A stretch of 64,000 bases of DNA from contig JAIXOE010000053.1 of NCBI GenBank assembly GCA_027486895.1, positions 88,939 through 152,938 on the forward strand, read 5' to 3'. Each line of letters begins with the position of its first letter. The first letter of the stretch is position 1. A program made the position numbers and the translations under genes. Under the pieces are notes generated by a model. The model was not told where the DNA came from. It saw nothing but the letters and a program-made list of their open reading frames with translations, and made no database searches. The stretch is from Sphingomonadales bacterium. Lineage in GTDB: Bacteria; Pseudomonadota; Alphaproteobacteria; Sphingomonadales; Sphingomonadaceae. Below, piece by piece: positions 15,297-24,677 of this stretch.

Positions 15297-16484
15297 ATGC
15301 ATGACGACACAAAATGCCTGAAAGTGCCGGTGGCCAATGGTACATTTGCCAGCCTGTCGGTTCCAGTGCACCGCGCATCGACGATAGTCTTCGACAGCGT
15401 TGAAGCGTATCAGAATCGCCGGTCAGCTATTTATGACGGTTATTCCTATGGTCTTTACGGGACTCCAACTGCACGGACGCTCGAAAATGCGATAGCGGCG
15501 ATTGAAGGCGCATCTCGGGCATTGGTATTGCCCTCGGGTTTCGCAGCAATAGCGCTAACGACGCTGACTTTTGCGGCGGCGGGGCAGCGGGTTCTGTTTC
15601 CGGACAACGCTTATGACACGGTACGTCCCTTCGCCGACCGGTTTTTGGGGAGGCTTGGCATCAAGCCGTTATTCTATGATCCCCTGATCGGCGGCAATAT
15701 CGAAAGTCTGCTCGATTCCAGCGTCCAGCTGGTTTGGGTCGAATCGCCTGGTTCGATGACTTTGGAAGTGCAAGATATCCCTGCTATCACTTCGGCTTGC
15801 CGCGCAAAGGGTATATTGACGGCCGCAGACAACACTTATGCAACTCCATTGCGTTGCAAACCGCTCGCCCTCGGGGTCGATATTTCAGTTTGTGCCGCCT
15901 CAAAATATATCTCCGGCCATTCGGATGTTGTCATGGGGTCTATCGCTGTCAACGACGAGGCGATTTTCAGGCAGTTGAAGGATCATTCACGTTTCTTGGG
16001 GCAGGGCGTGTCCGCTGATGAGGCCAGCCTCGTCTTGCGGGGCATGGAAACCATGGCAGTAAGGCTTGACCGATGTGAGCAGACAGCACTGTCATTGCTA
16101 GACCTACTCGTTTCTCACGAAGCCGTTCGTGAAGTCCGGCACCCGGCGCTTTCAAGCAATCCTGGCCACGTATTCTGGATGCGCGATTTCACAGGTTCGA
16201 CCGGCTTGATCACCTTGTTTCTCGAACCCTGGACTGCTCCTGTCCTAGCACCCGCCGTCGAAGCCATGAAACAGTTTGCGATAGGCGCGAGTTGGGGAGG
16301 CACCAAGAGCGTGGTCGCTGTTCTCGACCAACCCCCTCTTCGCACAGCGACCGCCTCGCCGCACGATGGACCGGTCGTGCGTTTAAGCATCGGGCTTGAA
16401 CATTCTGATGATCTCGCGGCAAGTCTGCAGCAAGGTCTCGATATATTGCTGTCTGTCCGCGCAACCGCAAAAACCGGGAAATGA
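15297..16484 (+). CDS. metC: cystathionine beta-lyase-like PLP enzyme
   Basis: The start at 15297 (MHDDTKCLKV) is chosen for its AAGGAGAG site; a frame extending upstream starts at TTG. The 395-residue protein is a Cys/Met-metabolism PLP enzyme: YSYGLYGTPTARTLENAIAAIEG, the cofactor-binding VLPSGFAAIALT, and SKYISGHSDVVMGS with the PLP-binding lysine at residue 203. Closest by pattern are MetC/cystathionine beta-lyases, which split cystathionine or cystine to pyruvate, ammonia and a thiol. It is the first gene of an operon with an amino-acid transporter, so it may degrade imported sulfur amino acids. Exact substrate unproven. Confidence 0.88.
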   Translation: MHDDTKCLKVPVANGTFASLSVPVHRASTIVFDSVEAYQNRRSAIYDGYSYGLYGTPTARTLENAIAAIEGASRALVLPSGFAAIALTTLTFAAAGQRVLFPDNAYDTVRPFADRFLGRLGIKPLFYDPLIGGNIESLLDSSVQLVWVESPGSMTLEVQDIPAITSACRAKGILTAADNTYATPLRCKPLALGVDISVCAASKYISGHSDVVMGSIAVNDEAIFRQLKDHSRFLGQGVSADEASLVLRGMETMAVRLDRCEQTALSLLDLLVSHEAVREVRHPALSSNPGHVFWMRDFTGSTGLITLFLEPWTAPVLAPAVEAMKQFAIGASWGGTKSVVAVLDQPPLRTATASPHDGPVVRLSIGLEHSDDLAASLQQGLDILLSVRATAKTGK

Positions 16485-16500
16485 AGATGGGAACGGTGTA

Positions 16501-17529
16501 ATGAAAAAATATGTACAATCTGCATCGATTGCGCTCGTTCTGGCCAGCGTCTCTGGCTGTTCAAGTGGCACCAAGAAAGAGAGTTTGGTCGAAAAGATCA
16601 AGGCACGTGATCAGCTCGTTTGCAGCGGCAGCCAAGGAATTCCGGGCCTTTCGCGGCCCGACGAAAAAGGTGTATGGCGCGGGTTCGATACCGATATATG
16701 CCGTGCGCTTGCGGCTGCGATACTGGGGGATGCGAACAAGGTAAGTTTCGTTCCCCTAAACGCAGCCCAGCGCCTTCCCGCCGTGCAAACAGGCGAGATC
16801 GACGTGCTGTCACGCACTACCACATTGACGTTCACGCGTGACATGGCGATCCGCTTTGTTGCAACGACCCTCTATGATGGGGATGTCGTCATTACCCGCA
16901 AGGCGGATGGAATTGACAATCCGAAGAAACTCGGCGGGCGCACCATCTGCATGCAGGGCGGCGGCAGCCTTGTCGAAAATGCGCTTGATGAACTGGAAGA
17001 AGCGAACAGCTTCAAAATGAAACGGGTTTATTTCGATTCGACGATCACTGCGCGCGACACCTATTTTGCAGGGCGCTGCGACGCTTATGTGACCGATGGT
17101 CTCGCCGCGCAGGGAAACATTGCAACGGTAGCTGAGAATCCCGACGAGCACACGACAATGTATGCCGGCGATGCGATCGAGCCCAATGGGATTGCGATCC
17201 GGCGCGGAGATGACAAATTGTTCGATGTGTCGCGCTGGACATTCAACGTCCTAATCTGGGCCGAGAAAAATGGTATAACACAGGCCAATGTCGACGATAA
17301 GGCCAAGAACGGAGATGAAGTTACCAAGCGCGTCCTGGGCGGTGACCCGAGTTTCGGCCGGTCGATGGGGCTGGACCCGAAATGGGCCTATAATGTCATC
17401 AAACAGGTTGGCAATTACGGGGAGATCTGGAATCGGAACCTTGGTGAAGACACGCCCATCAAGGCAGACCGCCGGTATAACAAACTTTATACAGACGGCG
17501 GGCTGATGTTCCCACTGCCCTGGGATTGA
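16501..17529 (+). CDS. aapJ: amino-acid ABC transporter substrate-binding protein (AapJ-like)
   Basis: The start at 16501 (MKKYVQSASIALVLASVSGC) gives a lipoprotein signal with Cys at residue 20, unlike usual soluble AapJ. The protein of about 342 residues has the AapJ/YhdW pattern: VKARDQLVCSG-like start, GVWRGFDTDICRALAAAILG, VQTGEIDVLSRTTTLTFTRD, and GNYGEIWNRNLG near the end. It should bind L-amino acids in the periplasm and deliver them to the two permeases and ATPase encoded next. It follows metC after 16 bases. Confidence 0.92.
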   Translation: MKKYVQSASIALVLASVSGCSSGTKKESLVEKIKARDQLVCSGSQGIPGLSRPDEKGVWRGFDTDICRALAAAILGDANKVSFVPLNAAQRLPAVQTGEIDVLSRTTTLTFTRDMAIRFVATTLYDGDVVITRKADGIDNPKKLGGRTICMQGGGSLVENALDELEEANSFKMKRVYFDSTITARDTYFAGRCDAYVTDGLAAQGNIATVAENPDEHTTMYAGDAIEPNGIAIRRGDDKLFDVSRWTFNVLIWAEKNGITQANVDDKAKNGDEVTKRVLGGDPSFGRSMGLDPKWAYNVIKQVGNYGEIWNRNLGEDTPIKADRRYNKLYTDGGLMFPLPWD

Positions 17530-17542
17530 TCAGGGCGTCACC

Positions 17543-18703
17543 ATGGGTGAATTATACCCTAAGCAATTCTGGACGCGGTCGCGCCGTGATCTAGCCTATC
17601 AGACTTTGGCGCTGTTGCTGCTTTTCGGAGCGGTGGCATTGGTCATTGTGACCGCCTCGGCGAACCTTGCTGATCGTGGAATCGAGACGGGGGCGGAATT
17701 TCTGGGCGACCGTGCTGGGTTTACGCTTTCAGAAACCTGGTTGCCCTATTCGCCGAATGACAGCAATTTATGGGTCGTTGCCGTAGGCATCGGCAATACC
17801 CTGGCCATTGCTACTATAGTTGCATTTTTTTCGACGGTCCTGGGGTTATTTGTCGGCATCGCGCGAATTAGTGACAATCCCCTCGTTTTGGGGTTAGCCC
17901 GTGGCTGGGTGGAAATTGCGCGAAATTCGCCCCCTATATTGCTGCTTTTGTTTCTTTACAGCTTTATTGGCAAGATACTACCGACCACGGATACGGCTCA
18001 ATTCTTGCCTCATGTGCTGGTCTCGCAGCGCGGCTTTGCCTTCCCGTGGCTGACATTGCCGGTTTCAGCGGCTTGGCTGGCTTTTGGTCTGACGCTCGGT
18101 ATCTGTGCAACATTCGCGGCCGGCAAAGCTGCCACACGCCAGCAAAAGCGGACGGGCAGACGCCCAGCATGGGCCGGATGGACGGCGGCATTTTTTGCGG
18201 GGCTCGCCCTGATCGCTCTTGCCATGACGGGCAATGGCATTGTGATCGACCTGCCTGTCGCTAATGGGCCCGACATTGAAGGCGGCCTGATCTTCTCGCC
18301 TGAGTTCTTCTCTCTGGCCGTCGGTCTCATTTTTTATACCACTGGTTTTGTGGCGGAGATAATCCGTACAGGCTTGATGTCAGTGCCGCGCGGACAATGG
18401 GAGGCAGGTTATTCGCTCGGCCTGTCGCGCTGGCAGATTCTGCGGATGGTGGTGATACCCCAGATGCTGCGTGTCATCATTCCCCCGATGAACAGCCAGT
18501 ATATAAATATCGTCAAGAACAGCACGCTGGTGATTGCAATCGGCTATGCCGATTTCATGGTAGTGATGGGGACGATGATCAACAAGACAAGTCATGCCAT
18601 CGAAGGAACGCTGATTATCATTGTCACCTATCTCGTGATCAACCTCACATTGTCGGCAGTAATGAACCGCTTGAATCGGCTCGTGCAGGTGGTCGAACGA
18701 TGA
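17543..18703 (+). CDS. aapQ: amino-acid ABC transporter permease AapQ-like
   Basis: The 386-residue permease has eight or so membrane helices; the C-terminal half carries the binding-protein-dependent permease motif (FTTGFVAEIIRTGLMSVPRGQWEAGYSLGLSRWQILRMVVIPQMLRVIIPP, read as the EAA loop). The long N-terminal half with extra helices is typical of AapQ rather than HisQ-type permeases. It overlaps aapM by four bases. Confidence 0.92.
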   Translation: MGELYPKQFWTRSRRDLAYQTLALLLLFGAVALVIVTASANLADRGIETGAEFLGDRAGFTLSETWLPYSPNDSNLWVVAVGIGNTLAIATIVAFFSTVLGLFVGIARISDNPLVLGLARGWVEIARNSPPILLLLFLYSFIGKILPTTDTAQFLPHVLVSQRGFAFPWLTLPVSAAWLAFGLTLGICATFAAGKAATRQQKRTGRRPAWAGWTAAFFAGLALIALAMTGNGIVIDLPVANGPDIEGGLIFSPEFFSLAVGLIFYTTGFVAEIIRTGLMSVPRGQWEAGYSLGLSRWQILRMVVIPQMLRVIIPPMNSQYINIVKNSTLVIAIGYADFMVVMGTMINKTSHAIEGTLIIIVTYLVINLTLSAVMNRLNRLVQVVER

Positions 18704-19767
18704 GCGCCATCATTCAAGCTTCGCTGACGCACACTGTCTTCGGATTTGTGCGGCGACTTGTGGGGTCACCACTGAATTTTGTACTGACCCTGATTTTTGC
18801 AGGCCTGCTTGCGGTTGCATTGCCTCCAGTCATTCGATGGGTCATCACCGACGCCGCATTTTTTCCCGCCGTTCCGGAAAGCTGCAAGGCAATATCGGGT
18901 GCCTGCTGGAGCTTTGTTATCGCCAAACACAGCCAGATATTGTTTGGAATCTATCCTAATGACGAGCGGTGGCGCCCGCTGATAGTCTGCGTCCTGTTGA
19001 TCGGCCTGCTCGTGTATTCGGTACGGCCCAGCGCCTGGTCAAAGCGTCTGGCATGGTTCTGGGGCGGCGCTCTTATCTCGTCATGGTGGCTGATGGGAGG
19101 CGGATTTGGTCTCACCGTCGTTGAGTCAGATCTTTGGGGTGGACTGCCCGTCACCCTTATCCTCACTGTGGTAGCCATTGGTTTTGGCTTTCCGACAGGG
19201 ATATTGCTCGCGCTTGCCCGCCGTTCGAAGCTTCCGGTCATCAGCCTGTTGGCCACGCTGTTTATCGAAATGACGCGCGCTTTGCCGCTGCTCAGCATCC
19301 TCTTCATCGCATCAATCATGCTGCCGCTGATGCTGCCCGAAGAATTGCTGCCCGACAAATTCTTCCGTGCACTAATCGCGCTTTATCTGTTTGCGTCGGC
19401 CTATCTTTCAGAGGTTATTCGCGGTGGATTGCAAGCCATCCCGAAAGGGCAGTTCGAAGCTGGGGAAGCGGTTGGCCTTTCCTTCGCGCAACTTAATGCA
19501 AAAATTATCCTGCCTCAGGCCATCACTGTCGTGATACCGGCGCTTACCAATACGATCATCGTCATGATCAAGAATACGAGTCTTGTCCTGGTTGTGGGGC
19601 TATTCGACCTGATCAGTTCGGGTAAGGCAGCGCTGGCCGATCCCGCGTGGAGTTCGCCCTCGGTCGAAACCTACCTCTTCATCACGCTCATCTATTTTCT
19701 GCTCTGTTTCGGTTTCAGCCGATTTGCCGACCGGATGGAGCAACGCGCAAAGGCCCCCGCAAAATGA
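18700..19767 (+). CDS. aapM: amino-acid ABC transporter permease AapM-like
   Basis: Begins at ATG 18700 inside the aapQ stop (ATGA). The 355-residue permease has N-terminal helices, then [43 protein letters not shown], the EAA loop that contacts the ATPase. Together with AapQ it forms the membrane channel of the general L-amino-acid importer. Overlaps the ATPase gene by four bases. Confidence 0.92.
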   Translation: MSAIIQASLTHTVFGFVRRLVGSPLNFVLTLIFAGLLAVALPPVIRWVITDAAFFPAVPESCKAISGACWSFVIAKHSQILFGIYPNDERWRPLIVCVLLIGLLVYSVRPSAWSKRLAWFWGGALISSWWLMGGGFGLTVVESDLWGGLPVTLILTVVAIGFGFPTGILLALARRSKLPVISLLATLFIEMTRALPLLSILFIASIMLPLMLPEELLPDKFFRALIALYLFASAYLSEVIRGGLQAIPKGQFEAGEAVGLSFAQLNAKIILPQAITVVIPALTNTIIVMIKNTSLVLVVGLFDLISSGKAALADPAWSSPSVETYLFITLIYFLLCFGFSRFADRMEQRAKAPAK

Positions 19768-20513
19768 ATGGTGACAATTCCGCTCCCGCTGTCTCGCTTT
19801 CGAACGTCGAGAAGCATTTCGGCAATTTCCAGGCGCTGCGTTCCGTCAACCTCGACGTCGCGCGGGGCGAACGTATTGTCATCTGTGGACCATCGGGATC
19901 GGGAAAATCGACGTTGATCCGCTGCATCAACCAGCTCGAACAGCATGAAGCAGGTGAAATCCGGGTGAACGGGCGAGAGGTGGGGTCAGAGCCAGCGCAG
20001 CTTGAAGCAATTCGCCGCGAGGTCGGGATGGTCTTCCAGAGTTTTAACCTGTTTCCGCATCTCACGATCCTCGAGAATTGTACGCTGGCGCCCATCTGGG
20101 TAAAAAAATTGCCTAAAGCCGACGCAGAAGCAAAAGCGATGGCGCTGCTCGAGCGCGTTCGCATTCCGGACCAGGCACACAAGCGCCCTGGTCAGTTATC
20201 GGGCGGCCAGCAACAGCGCGTCGCCATCGCACGCGCGCTATGCATGGAACCCAGCATCATGCTGTTCGACGAGCCAACCTCGGCGCTTGACCCCGAAATG
20301 GTAAAGGAAGTGCTTGATGTGATGCTCGGCCTTGCAGAGGATGGAATGACCATGCTTGTCGTCACGCACGAAATGGGATTTGCAAGACAGGCGGCAGATC
20401 GTGTGATCTTCATGGATCAGGGGGAAATACTGGAATCCGCGCCGCCCGACCAGTTCTTTGCCAATCCCCAGCACGAGCGGACCAAGACCTTCCTTGGACA
20501 AATATTGCATTGA
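19764..20513 (+). CDS. aapP: amino-acid ABC transporter ATP-binding protein AapP-like
   Basis: The 249-residue ATPase starts at ATG 19764 within the aapM stop. Motifs: Walker [11 protein letters not shown]-loop [13 protein letters not shown], signature [15 protein letters not shown], Walker [13 protein letters not shown], and switch VVTHEMGF. It is the polar-amino-acid importer type (GlnQ/AapP). Its end overlaps the TTG start of the next gene by four bases. Confidence 0.96.
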   Translation: MNGDNSAPAVSLSNVEKHFGNFQALRSVNLDVARGERIVICGPSGSGKSTLIRCINQLEQHEAGEIRVNGREVGSEPAQLEAIRREVGMVFQSFNLFPHLTILENCTLAPIWVKKLPKADAEAKAMALLERVRIPDQAHKRPGQLSGGQQQRVAIARALCMEPSIMLFDEPTSALDPEMVKEVLDVMLGLAEDGMTMLVVTHEMGFARQAADRVIFMDQGEILESAPPDQFFANPQHERTKTFLGQILH

Positions 20514-21877
20514 AACCGGAAGGCACAAGCAACTCCGGCATCAGAATCGAGCAAGATTTGCTTGGCGAAGTCGCCGTGTCAGCAAACCGGTTGTTCGGTG
20601 CGCAAACGCAGCGCGCGACCGAGAATTTCCCGCTTTCCCGTAAGCCGATTTCCGAGCTTACATACTTGATAATCGCACTGGCGGAGGTCAAAAAAGCCTG
20701 CGCGATCGTCAATTCTGAAAATGGAGAGATAGCTGCAAGCATGGGTGCACATATTGTCCAATCCTGCGACGAAGTCATCGGCGGTGAATGGCGCGAAGAG
20801 TTTCCCATCGACGTGTTGCAGGGCGGGGCGGGTACATCCACCAACATGAACATGAACGAGGTGCTTGCAAACCGCGCACTAGTGCTGGCGGGATTTGAGC
20901 TTGGGCGCTACGACATCATCCATCCAAACGACCATGTGAACCGTAATCAATCGACCAACGATGCCTATGCCACCGCTGTGCGGATTGCGTGCTATCGACT
21001 GAACGAAATTCTCATCACCGGGATTGATGCGCTTGCTGCTGCTTTCGAAGACAAGGCGACTGCGTTTGCAGGGATCCGCAAGCTTGGACGAACACAGCTT
21101 CAAGATGCCGTAGCCATAACCCTGGCAGACGAGTTTCGGGCGTTCGCCCATAGTCTGGCCGAGGATGCGCAACGCGGACAAGAAATTGGCCATCTGTTCA
21201 CCGAGGTTAATCTCGGCGGCACTGCCGTCGGCACCGGTATTGGAGCTTCGCGTGCCTATTGCGACCGGATCATCCCGGCACTTGCCAAGGTCACGGGGAT
21301 CAATGTGTCCCGTTCGACGAACCTGCATGAGGCGAGCTGGGATATGGGGCTGTTTGTCCTTTACAGCGGTTTTCTCAAGCGGCTCGCTTCTAAGATATCG
21401 AAAATCTGTAACGATTTGCGTTTGCTTGCATCGGGTCCGCGCGGCGGCTTTGGCGAGATCATATTGCCGGGACGTCAGGCCGGCTCCTCGCTTATGCCCG
21501 GCAAGGTCAACCCAGTTATTCCCGAAGCGGTCAATCAAGTCGCCTTTCGCGTTTTCGGCCTCGATATGGCCATTACATTTGCCGCCGAGGCAGGCCAGCT
21601 CCAGCTCAACGCGTTCGAACCGCTCATCATCGCTTCGCTTCATGAAGGGGTAGAACTGCTTGTGGCCGCGATGGAAATGCTTTGCACAAATTGCGTCGTC
21701 GGGATCGAAGCCGATCGCGCGCGGTGTGAATCGACGGTCGACAACAGCCTTGCAGGTGCAACACAACTGGTATCAGAGCTCGGCTATGTGGCGGCAGCCG
21801 AGATTGCAAAGCTTGCTCAGCATAATCATGGTTCGCTCGATGACGCGGTCCAGACGTGGATGAATTGCAACCGTTAA
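20510..21877 (+). CDS. aspA: aspartate ammonia-lyase
   Basis: The TTG start overlaps the ATPase stop. The 455-residue enzyme belongs to the aspartase/fumarase superfamily: [62 protein letters not shown], and the flexible active-site loop [20 protein letters not shown] with GSS at residues 325-327. The loop and NQSTND element fit aspartase, which converts L-aspartate to fumarate and ammonia, more than fumarase C. Position at the end of the amino-acid importer operon suggests catabolism of imported aspartate. Confidence 0.9.
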   Translation: MKPEGTSNSGIRIEQDLLGEVAVSANRLFGAQTQRATENFPLSRKPISELTYLIIALAEVKKACAIVNSENGEIAASMGAHIVQSCDEVIGGEWREEFPIDVLQGGAGTSTNMNMNEVLANRALVLAGFELGRYDIIHPNDHVNRNQSTNDAYATAVRIACYRLNEILITGIDALAAAFEDKATAFAGIRKLGRTQLQDAVAITLADEFRAFAHSLAEDAQRGQEIGHLFTEVNLGGTAVGTGIGASRAYCDRIIPALAKVTGINVSRSTNLHEASWDMGLFVLYSGFLKRLASKISKICNDLRLLASGPRGGFGEIILPGRQAGSSLMPGKVNPVIPEAVNQVAFRVFGLDMAITFAAEAGQLQLNAFEPLIIASLHEGVELLVAAMEMLCTNCVVGIEADRARCESTVDNSLAGATQLVSELGYVAAAEIAKLAQHNHGSLDDAVQTWMNCNR

Positions 21878-21900
21878 GCGCCCGATTTCGGTCGCGCGTT

Positions 21901-22233
21901 TCAGGCCACCGCGCGGCCTGGTCCATAAAGAATGATTGCGGCTCCCATGACGCAAATCGCCGCGCCAATCATATCCCAGCGATCTGGCCGCATATCTTCA
22001 AACGCCCATAACCACAAAAGCGATGCGAGGATGTAGATGCCGCCATAAGCCGCATAGGTGCGGCCCGCTGTTTCGGCGCCGCTTAAGGTAAGCAACCATG
22101 CAAACAACGCTAGCGACGCCATGCCGGGGATGAGCCAAAGCGCCGACTTGCCCATGCGAATCCATGCCCCAAATGAAAAGCAGCCCCCGATTTCAGCCAA
22201 TGCGGCAACACTGTAGATGAGAAGCTGTTTCAT
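21901..22233 (-). CDS. YnfA/UPF0060 small membrane protein (copy 1)
   Basis: The ATG at 22233 overlaps the stop of the MFS gene by four bases (ATGA). The 110-residue protein has four membrane helices with conserved features [45 protein letters not shown] and [22 protein letters not shown]. The UPF0060/YnfA family is related to small multidrug-resistance transporters. A second copy sits at 44987 beside the second czc operon. Here it closes a cadR-MFS-ynfA operon, suggesting a link to metal stress, though its transport substrate is not known. Confidence 0.93.
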   Translation of the reverse strand: MKQLLIYSVAALAEIGGCFSFGAWIRMGKSALWLIPGMASLALFAWLLTLSGAETAGRTYAAYGGIYILASLLWLWAFEDMRPDRWDMIGAAICVMGAAIILYGPGRAVA

Positions 22234-23564
22234 GCGCCGCGTGGCCACTCGGGATGTAGATCGTCGATCACATAGGGATGGGCAGCTGCCTTGGATCCGC
22301 TGTGCCCTTCACGGATATGGGGGTGATCAGCAGGCAGGTCGGCATGATCATGTGCCAGGGTTTCCGGGTCGTGCTTTGGCCAAAGCATAAGGGCCGCGAT
22401 GGTGCCCAAGGCCGCTACCAACGCCAATATGCCAAAGGCATTCGCCTGACCATATATCGCACCGATCTGTCCGGCGAGTGGATAGCACAGCAACCATGCC
22501 GCATGACTAAGCGCAAATTGTGCCGCGAAAATTGCCGGACGGTCGCTTTCGCCAGCCGACCGCTTGAGCAACCGTCCAGAGGGCGTAACGCTGATCGAAT
22601 AGGCGACGCCCAAGGCAGCCCACACTGCCAGCACAACCGGCCAGCTTGCAATTCCGGCCGTCATTGCTGCGGCCATGCTGCCGAGGATGACCGAAAGCAA
22701 TGACGCTGCATAAATCATGACTTTGCGGTCGCTCATCCGGTCGAGAATGCGCGGCAAGATGAACGCCGCCAGCATCGAGCCGGCGCCATAAGCCGCAAGC
22801 GTAAGCGCGACTTCGTGCTGGCTGAGTCCCAGCATTTCGCGCACGATGACGACGGTATTGACGATTACCATCGAGCTTGCCGCCGCTGCCGCGAAGGTAA
22901 CTGCAAGCAACCCTCGCAGGCGGGGCGTTTTCAGATAGGCGCGGATGCCGCGCGTCGTGCGCGCATAGATACCGCCGCTTTGTGGCTTGGCCGGTGAAGT
23001 CGGCAGCGTCACCGACAGGACAAAAAGCGCAGAGATCGCAAAACCGATAGACGTTCCTGCAAACAGCCAGTGGAAACTGATGACTGTTAGCAAGGCTGCG
23101 GCAAATATGGGGCTGAGTAAGCTTTCCAGATCATAGGCAAGCCGCGACAGCGAAAGCGCGCGGGTATAATCCGCTTCGTCAGGTAGGACATCGGGGATGG
23201 TCGCCTGAAAGGTTGGGGTGAAGGCGGCAGACGCCGATTGCAGGACAAAAATCAGCACGTAGATTTGCCAGATTTGATCGACAAAAGGTAGGCAAAGCGC
23301 GACCGCAGCGCGCACCACGTCCATTGACACAAGGAAAGCCCGTCGCGGCAATCGGTCGGCATACGCCCCGACCACCGGCGCAATGCCGATATAGGCCACC
23401 ATCTTGATTGCGAGCGCCGTTCCCAGCACTGCCCCTGCATTGCTGCCAGCAAGGTCAAAGGCAAGCAGGCCAAGCGCCACAGTAGCCAGCCCCGTTCCGA
23501 TCAGCGCGATGATCTGGGCGCTGAGCAAGTGGCGATATGTGCGATTGGCTAAGACAGAAATCAC
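22230..23564 (-). CDS. MFS transporter with His-rich tail (copy 1)
   Basis: The start is GTG at 23564 after AAGGGA, supported by alignment with the paralog at 42835, which begins at the equivalent residue (LANRTYR). The 444-residue protein has twelve expected membrane helices, with ADRLPRR as motif A. The cytoplasmic tail is His-rich ([19 protein letters not shown]) and ends [12 protein letters not shown]. The paralog's tail is likewise His-rich and ends IDDLHANWPR. A tail able to bind Zn/Co and the location between cadR and ynfA suggest a metal or metal-complex exporter; no experimental function is known to me. Confidence 0.9.
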   Translation of the reverse strand: MISVLANRTYRHLLSAQIIALIGTGLATVALGLLAFDLAGSNAGAVLGTALAIKMVAYIGIAPVVGAYADRLPRRAFLVSMDVVRAAVALCLPFVDQIWQIYVLIFVLQSASAAFTPTFQATIPDVLPDEADYTRALSLSRLAYDLESLLSPIFAAALLTVISFHWLFAGTSIGFAISALFVLSVTLPTSPAKPQSGGIYARTTRGIRAYLKTPRLRGLLAVTFAAAAASSMVIVNTVVIVREMLGLSQHEVALTLAAYGAGSMLAAFILPRILDRMSDRKVMIYAASLLSVILGSMAAAMTAGIASWPVVLAVWAALGVAYSISVTPSGRLLKRSAGESDRPAIFAAQFALSHAAWLLCYPLAGQIGAIYGQANAFGILALVAALGTIAALMLWPKHDPETLAHDHADLPADHPHIREGHSGSKAAAHPYVIDDLHPEWPRGA

Positions 23565-23568
23565 GATG

Positions 23569-23967
23569 TTAGAGTCCCTTTCGCGGCGCGAGCGTTTCGA
23601 TGATTTTGCAGCTCGCAATCGTGCCGTGGCGGCAGGAGCCGAGAACACGGTCAAGTTCAGTCCGAAGCGCTGTCAGATCGGCAACCTTTCGGTCGATCTC
23701 GGTTAAGTGAACGCGTGCGATGCCGTCTACCGCCTCGCAGGATTGTGCCTTGTCATCGGACAGTGTGAGCAATTCACGAACGGCTTCGAGGGTGAACCCC
23801 AAATCCCGCGCACGGCGAATGAACGACAATCGTGCGAGATGATCGTTGCCATAAGCGCGGTAGTTGGACGACGTGCGCGCAGGCGGCGAGAGCAGCCCGA
23901 TCTTCTCATAGTATCGCACGGTTTCAACCTTGGTCGTGGTCGCAGCCGCCAGTTCGCCTATTTTCAT
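23569..23967 (-). CDS. cadR: CadR-like MerR-family regulator (Cd/Zn/Pb)
   Basis: The start at 23967 (MKIGELAAATTTKVETVRYYEKIGLL) removes a non-conserved N-terminal extension of the open frame. The 132-residue protein has the MerR helix-turn-helix, wing and coiled coil, with C77, C112 and C120 as metal ligands plus H87 and H114. Cys77 together with the C112/C120 loop (CRHGTIASCKII) is the divalent-metal type, as in CadR, PbrR and ZntR. The operator ACCCTGTAG-TTG-CTACAGGGT lies just upstream. It opens the leftward operon and divergently controls the CDF-czcCBA genes. Confidence 0.92.
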   Translation of the reverse strand: MKIGELAAATTTKVETVRYYEKIGLLSPPARTSSNYRAYGNDHLARLSFIRRARDLGFTLEAVRELLTLSDDKAQSCEAVDGIARVHLTEIDRKVADLTALRTELDRVLGSCRHGTIASCKIIETLAPRKGL

Positions 23968-23983
23968 CACTGAACCTTCGGGC

Positions 23984-24014
23984 TTGACCCTGTAGTTGCT
24001 ACAGGGTGTAGTTA
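23984..24014 (+). promoter_or_regulatory. CadR-type promoter/operator
   Basis: TTGACC (23984-23989) and TAGTTA (24009-24014) are 19 bases apart, with the perfect inverted repeat ACCCTGTAG / CTACAGGGT (23987-23995 and 23999-24007) between and over them. This is almost the known CadR operator (ACCCTATAG / CTACAGGGT from memory). It points at the CDF-led operon. Confidence 0.88.
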
Positions 24015-24050
24015 GATGTCCGACTCGAAAATGTCGAGAAGGATGTGAAC

Positions 24051-24677
24051 ATGCCAGACAGTTGCTGCGAGAGCGCGTGCGGGAGCGAGACGGCCAAGGC
24101 CGACCCGCGCTGGCGGCGCGTTCTGTGGGCGGCACTTATCGTCAATGCGGGCATGTTTTTGGTCGAAATGGCTGCGGGTGCTGTGGCTGATAGCCGAGCG
24201 CTCCAGGCCGATGCACTCGACTTTCTGGACGATGCGGCCAATTATGCCGTCAGCCTTGCCGTCGTCGGTGCGACCCTGGCATGGCGGGCGCGAACAGCCT
24301 TGCTTAAATCGCTTTTCATGCTCGGATTTGCGGGCTGGGTGTTCACCAGCGCGATCCTCGCTTTTGTGAATGGCACATCGCCGGATCCTGCCATGATGGG
24401 CGCCATCGGTGCGCTGGCGCTTACTGCAAACGTCGGCGTCGCTTTGCTACTTTACCGTTACCGGAAGGGCGATGCCAATATGCGCTCGGTCTGGATATGC
24501 TCGCGAAATGACGCCATCGGCAATATCGCGGTGATGCTGGCGGCATTGGGGGTACTGGGCACGGGTAGCGCGTGGCCTGACCTGATTGTCGCAACGATCA
24601 TGGCTTCACTGGCACTTACCGGCGGCATTCAGGTCTTTCGCCAGGCAATATCCGAATTGCGAACGGTTGCCGCATGA
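24051..24677 (+). CDS. short cation-diffusion-facilitator-type transporter
   Basis: The ATG at 24051 follows AAGGA. The 208-residue protein begins with a Cys-rich tip (DSCCESACGSE), then about six membrane helices in the CDF arrangement. Two helix motifs carry the transport-site residues: ADALDFLDDAANYAVSL and RNDAIGNIAVMLAALG. The C-terminal cytosolic CDF domain is missing, so this is the short CDF-like type. It should export Zn/Cd/Co. It is the first gene under the CadR-type promoter and overlaps the next gene by four bases. Confidence 0.85.
   Translation: MPDSCCESACGSETAKADPRWRRVLWAALIVNAGMFLVEMAAGAVADSRALQADALDFLDDAANYAVSLAVVGATLAWRARTALLKSLFMLGFAGWVFTSAILAFVNGTSPDPAMMGAIGALALTANVGVALLLYRYRKGDANMRSVWICSRNDAIGNIAVMLAALGVLGTGSAWPDLIVATIMASLALTGGIQVFRQAISELRTVAA

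Noticed and set aside
20879..21766. Minus-strand 295-codon frame over aspA
   Set aside because: Opposite a well-supported enzyme gene; no recognisable motif.
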